Part shown: piece after piece, positions 58,216 to 64,000 of the stretch
Layout: each line of letters opens with the position of its first letter
Position numbering within the stretch: the first letter of the stretch is position 1
Source of the DNA: Monosporascus cannonballus
Lineage: Eukaryota; Ascomycota; Sordariomycetes; Xylariales
Assembly: GCA_004154925.1 (NCBI GenBank)
Contig: QJNS01000058.1
Location: 62,001-126,000 of the forward strand
Length of the DNA stretch: 64,000 nt
Reading direction: 5' to 3'
Translations under genes and position numbers: made by a program
The notes under the pieces: model-generated
Database searches by the model: none
Told to the model about the DNA's origin: nothing
The model's input: the letters and a program-made list of their open reading frames with translations, nothing else

Positions 58216-61200
58216 CAAAATAACTTTAAAAATAACAAAAAAGGGAAATCGGTTAGAATTTACGTAACAAAATTATTTAAGTACGCAAAAATACTAAAAA
58301 TTCTACCGACTTTTTATTACTTACACGTTTATATTAAGACTTATATCTAACTTTCTATATTTTATATTTTTAAGCCAAAAAGGAAATTTTATAAATATAT
58401 ACCTAGTTAAGCTAAAAAAAACGAGGCCGAATTAAATAATACCGAGAAAATAAACGTTACTTTATAAAACGATCTTTATAATATTTTAAACGACTAAAAC
58501 TTTACGGCCTATTAAATGAATAATAATCGCAATAAAAAACGATTTTAACGTAAAAAATACGTATAACGTAATTAGGGATTATAAAGATCTCGCTAATATC
58601 ACTTATATTACGAAACTATTCGGATACTTATTAAGAATAAAAATGTAATAATCATTTAAATTAATGAAAATAAAAAGTGTTTTAACGTCTTTTTAAACGA
58701 TAACGTAAATTTAATTAAAGATTATAACATTAAAATAACGATTTCGTTTTCGTTAAGAAAAGAATAATATAAAAATATTAAGAAAATAACGAAATTTCTT
58801 AAAGTCTTTATAAATTAATAATTATATTTATTTTGATAGAAAATGACGAAAGAATCTCGATTAATAAAAATATCAACTTATATAAAGAATTGCATTAAAA
58901 TAATATATATTTAATATATCCCAAAGAATATACCACAGTATTGTTAATCACAAAAATAGAACAACAAATCTTTTATATAAACAACATAATAATTAATATA
59001 ATTCGGCAACTTTCTTTTTTGTTATTTATTAAAAAAATATTTAATGAAAAAGACGATAGTAGTTAAAACGATATTATTGATCACGATTTTTGAACATACG
59101 GTGACAATAATTAATTTGAAAATATAGTATATTTTATGTTTAACAATAAATATTAAATTAAAATTAATCCAAATATAATAATAAAAAATATATTAGTACG
59201 ACAAGCTTTATATTCAAAATTAATATTAATATTAATATCCATTTTTAAAAACTTAATATTTACATGAATATTTATAGTCTTAAACTTGAAATCAATTAAG
59301 AATTAGTAATTAAATAAATTAAAAGTTTTAGACTTTTTAAAATAAACTCTATTAACGATACAAACGTTACTTTTGAAAGTTTCTTATTAAATATTTAAGT
59401 AAAATTTAACTTTTATGTAAAGACATATTAACGATATATATATAAACATAAATTTTATTATAAACATTAACGTTACGAAACATTTTAAATTTAAAATGTT
59501 ACTGAATACTATATTTCCATTTTAATATAAAATAAAAATTAATTGGAATAAAAGTATTTATATATTCCGGTTAATATTTCATCTAAAAATAAAAAGGGAA
59601 ATTGTTAAAATAATGATTTTAAAATCGACCCAACAAAAATGCCCTAACTTTCTTAATAATAACATTTGCGGTAATAACTAGTTTTATTAATATTAATTTC
59701 GACAAATTTTCTAAATCAATTAATAAGAAAAACTATATACAGAATTCTTATATATAATAACGAATTATCTACACGCCTTTAATTATATTCTGGCTAAATA
59801 TAACTTTTCTAAAAATATTGTTTTATAATTTTAAAATATAATTTTTTTATTGTAGAAAACGGAAATATGAATAAAATATATAAATATGGCTGTATTAAAA
59901 GGACTTAGTTAATGTTATTTAAATTAACGTTAATTTATATTAGAAAACCGGTTTATTTTATAAAAATATATTAATTTAATCGAAAGAACTTATTTTCTTG
60001 TTAAGAATATCAAAGTAACGTACAAAAACCAATTTTTTTTTCCAGGGTTTAAATCTCTTTATATAGTCCTATAAAATTAATACATATTCGGTTAATTATA
60101 TATAAATATAATATTGCCGTTATAAATTATATTTTTTTAAAATTAGTAACAAAACACGGTAAGTAATTAATGCCGATAATATATTTTAAAACAATGATAT
60201 AATATTAATACTTCAAAAACATAGAATATGTGTCCATTATATTGAAATATTACAAAAGTAATTTATTTTCACGAAAATATATCCAATAAATATTAAGGAT
60301 TGCCAGATTATTCATTAAAAATATAACGTGTTATATATTTATAAAGAAATATTATTTTAAAATAGATTTATCCTAATAGTAATTCCTATTGTAATAGTAC
60401 AAACAAATTAAACGATAAATATAGAAAGAATTACATAAAAAATTAATGTTTAATTTTGAAATACATTTATAATATCTAGTATATGTTCGTTAGTTAATTA
60501 AAATAATATTATCATCGATATAATTATATAAAACAGAATTTAGTATTTTTGATATATATTAATCCGTTACTAATTATTTATATTTACGAAATATAGTATT
60601 ATATAATAATACTCAATTTTTAAATTTATTAAAAGCTTAACGTAATATTAATAAATTATTTTAGTTTCTTTATATTTATTTAGATAACGATATATGAATA
60701 TTGTATTTTTTGTTTCTAAATGTTGAGTTGGTATCTATATTAACGATATTAACCTTTTTGATATTAAGGCGGGCAAATAAATAAAATATATTAAATAAAA
60801 CATAAATCCATATTACTATAATAAATCCATTTACCGGTTTTTTAACAATCTATTTATTCGGTTATGTTATTAATAACTACGAGTCGTGTAAAATGGCTAA
60901 TTATATCAATGTGTTTAATACGTTTCAATTTTTAAAACGTTATTCAGATATACAAGAAAAATTATGAAAGACCATTGCTTAATATAACCTAAAACCAATA
61001 TCTTTTAAACATAAGAAAATTAAATTATTAATGAAATCTATAAGTTAGAAACTTTTATTAATTAAAATATTTTAATAAATAAACTAAATACATATTGTCA
61101 AACTTTATTATACATTTACGATTGAAAAAAGAAATTCAAAACAAATTTTAACTTATTAATGACCTAATATATGACATATTATTACCAGAAATGATTTAAG

Positions 61201-64000
61201 AAAATAATATTTGCCAAAAAACATACGGTATTATAATTCTTTAATTGATTAACGTATAAAACGATTAAAGGATCCTTATAAAAATATATATACAATAAAT
61301 GTTCACTGTATGTAATATGTATTAAAATTAATTTTTAATACGGAAATAAAGGATGGATTAATCGAAAGAAAACTCTAACGTTAATATAAAAATATGAAAT
61401 ATTACGAAAATTAGTTTAATTCAACTGAATTCTAATAATTATTTGTATTAATTATATCTCTATATAATGAATTATTATATATATATTTATTTATTATAAT
61501 CCTTAATAAAACTAATTCGAACTTCATGAATATTTCTAATTATTTTAAAAAGTTTAAATATATAACATATTATATTTGAAAAAACTGAATATAATATTAA
61601 ATGCGTTATTTCGTTTATTTACAATACTTAGGGACTAAAATATTACAAAATCGAAGTAATCGACCAGACTAAATAAGATATAAAATAATATTAGGTTTTA
61701 ATATTTGTTTAATAACAAAGGCTGAATTTTTTAAATTATTCCAATTTTAAAAACTAATATTAAAATACGCATTATAGGAAAATAGGGTAAATATAATCGA
61801 TATAAATATATATATATTTTATTATAGGAAATACAAGCAAATACACGTAAGAAATAATAATATAAATACTTCAAACTATAAAATAAAATTTTTCTTATAA
61901 TGGGTTTAACATATATAATATATTATATATTCTTTATATTTACCTTGAAGTTGCATAAAAATTCTGTTACTATAAAAAGTATTAGTTTGGTAAAAATAAA
62001 AAATCCAAAATTTAGGTAATATTTATTTCTTAAAGAAATATTATAAAATTACGAAATATTTTAATATTGTTTCTAGTTACCGAAAAAAGAATATTAACGA
62101 AGAAAATATATGAATGAAATTATTTTTTATTAATATTTCAACTACTTTATTATACCATCAATATGGAGTTTATTAAGAATATACAAAAAGTAAAATAAAA
62201 ATTTATTTTTTATATATTCTTACAATACGAACTTTTGAATAACCTATACATAATTTTGTATAAAATTAACAAATAAGGTGATTAATACTGAGCAATTTAG
62301 GGTAGATACTTAATAATTAAAGAATTATAATATTACAAAATTTGTAATTTTATAATTCAAAATGATTAACTATAATTAATAATAACAAAAACCCAAAAGT
62401 AATGTCCGCCTTATATTACTGAAACTTAAACATTTTAAAGATTAAATCATTTTTCACCTTATATTTATTACAAATTAACGGTTTAACGAGAAAAAGAAAA
62501 TCAACTCGTAAAAGTCGTTATATGTTTTTATACGGTTATCGACCATATAATTCTATAAGTTCAGATAATATTTATCTTATAATTATATTTAAATAATATG
62601 TTAATAATTATAATAAGCACATCATAGATGAAATTAATGTTTAAACTGTATTTAAATTAACGATAAATATATTAAGCGAAAGAAATGTATTGCAAATAAT
62701 AAAATAAATATCGTAAACGGAATTACTTTCGAAAAGCCATCTACTTAACAAACATTATTAATATATTTGTAAAAATAAATTGAATAATAAATATATTTCG
62801 ACGAACTTCAAAACAATTAAAACGGTAGATTTTATATTATATTAAAGATATTACTTATTAAATTCAATTTAATATAAATGATTATTTATTGAAATAGGAA
62901 GATTTGAATGTATTAACAAAATAAAAGAACCCGAATTTCTTAAATTAAATTTCCTTTATAATTAAAAGATTTACTTCTTATTTCGATAATTTAACTTTAC
63001 AAATCGACATAAAGGAAAAACCGATTTAATAAAGAAATGCCTAAATATGACGTTATAGCTGTAAACAGTAATAAATACCAACAGGAAATAGAGAGTATTA
63101 TTAACCACAATATTCTTTAATAAAAAAAGGAATTTATGCGTTAAGCATTGCGTCAAATAAATAGGTTATACGGTCAAAAATAATAAATAAGGTTTTAAAA
63201 AGAAACTTTATTATAATTAACCAAATAAAATACATAATTAATTAATATGTCGAATATCAAAAAAAGGTTAATCCATGTTTTAAAATTAAGATACTGAATG
63301 ATAAAAACATAATGATATTTTTTTCTTTACAAAAAAAGATAATCAAAAAATATAAATTTAAATATGTTAAACGTTCTTTTGAATTAATAATATATATGTA
63401 TATAATTCTATTATATGCTTTATTTCTAAAGTGCTAATAGGGTTTGCGTTATAAAATTTAAATAATAATTAACATTTAATATTTTTATAAAGTCTTACGT
63501 TATTTAAAAGTTATTATTATTAATATTAAAATATCTATATATTTAGAAAATACTTCTGTATTAAAAAGTTTCATTTCTTAAGTTTTAATTATTTTCTATT
63601 TAAATAAATCCTCTCTCGTTATTTATTTATTTTTACTATTAAATTTAATCAAACATTTATTCATCTTATTACTTTAAAACCGTCAACATAATAAGTTTCC
63701 CGTAATTTTTAATAAAACGACTATTAAAAACGCTTTTTTAATATGTATTCGTTCAGGATTTAAAGAAGTCAAATAGAAAGTTTGATTTAATAAATTTATA
63801 AATATACTAAATAAATTTAATACCAATAAAACGAAAACGGATAATTATAGACAAAATAGAAAAAACTTTATTAATTGCGACAATTCGATGATATTTATAA
63901 AAAAAGGAATTCCGGTCGAATATTTGACTTAAACAGTCCTTTATAAAATTAATAATAAGGTGATAAGACTTAAATTAAAATCTAGAAATAAAAATAATCA
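58216..64000. other. Very AT-rich gene-free DNA
   Basis: No open frame beyond about 61 codons, no LTR pair within the window and no recognisable motif. Most likely heavily RIP-degraded repeats older than the elements to the left; that is an inference from composition only. Confidence 0.55.

Noticed and set aside
62971..63156. 61-codon frame in the right AT-rich block
   Set aside because: Length is expected by chance, sequence has no motif, and no neighbour supports it.

Overview
The window looks like part of a filamentous ascomycete (Pezizomycotina) genome. Short spliceosomal introns with GT..AG ends, a fungal-type intradiol dioxygenase, a pisatin-demethylase-like P450 relic and a fungal C2H2 protein point that way. 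So do long blocks of extremely AT-rich DNA full of LTR-retrotransposons whose codons show C:G to T:A decay, as expected from repeat-induced point mutation (RIP). It has the two-compartment layout typical of such genomes: AT-rich, gene-free repeat blocks at both ends (about 1-16.6 kb and 31.5-64 kb) around a GC-balanced gene island (about 16.7-31.4 kb).

Left block. A Ty3/Gypsy-like element (here called F, 2836-16448, + strand) with LTRs of about 430 bp carries a second Gypsy element (A, 9592-16291, - strand) inside its right LTR. A has a perfect 5-bp target duplication (AGTTA), and the uninterrupted target is still present in F's left LTR.

Island. In order: a P450 pseudogene destroyed by indels (17381-18671, +); a small Cys-rich putative zinc protein (-); an intact three-exon intradiol ring-cleavage dioxygenase with all four iron ligands (20286-21505, -); an intact 919-residue low-complexity protein of unknown function (22761-25520, -); about 2.7 kb with nothing recognisable; a C2H2 zinc-finger gene broken by two in-frame TAG codons and a lost splice donor (28244-29556, -); and a 440-bp hAT-type MITE with an 8-bp target duplication (30228-30667). 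The P450 and the dioxygenase could have served aromatic-compound metabolism, but only the dioxygenase still looks functional.

Right block. A chromodomain-bearing Gypsy element (C, -) begins at 31506. It is split by B (34519-41190, +, target duplication TTAAA) and D (43798-50483, -, target duplication GATTT), and its right LTR abuts E (51586-58215, +). A, B, C, D and E are related and fall into three LTR subfamilies that share one half of the LTR and differ in the other. The last 5.8 kb is AT-rich with nothing recognisable.

Most interesting signal. Each of the five related elements carries, between the integrase/chromodomain end and the 3' LTR, a short reading frame on the strand opposite to gag-pol. 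Four of the five keep the exact spacing of a Zn(II)2Cys6 cluster (CX2CX6CX8CX2CX6C) followed by a lysine-rich, coiled-coil-like segment. Most of the expected cysteines are now tyrosines, the change C:G to T:A decay predicts. Element D has a different sequence there but the same spacing. This suggests a retrotransposon lineage that carries an antisense DNA-binding regulator.
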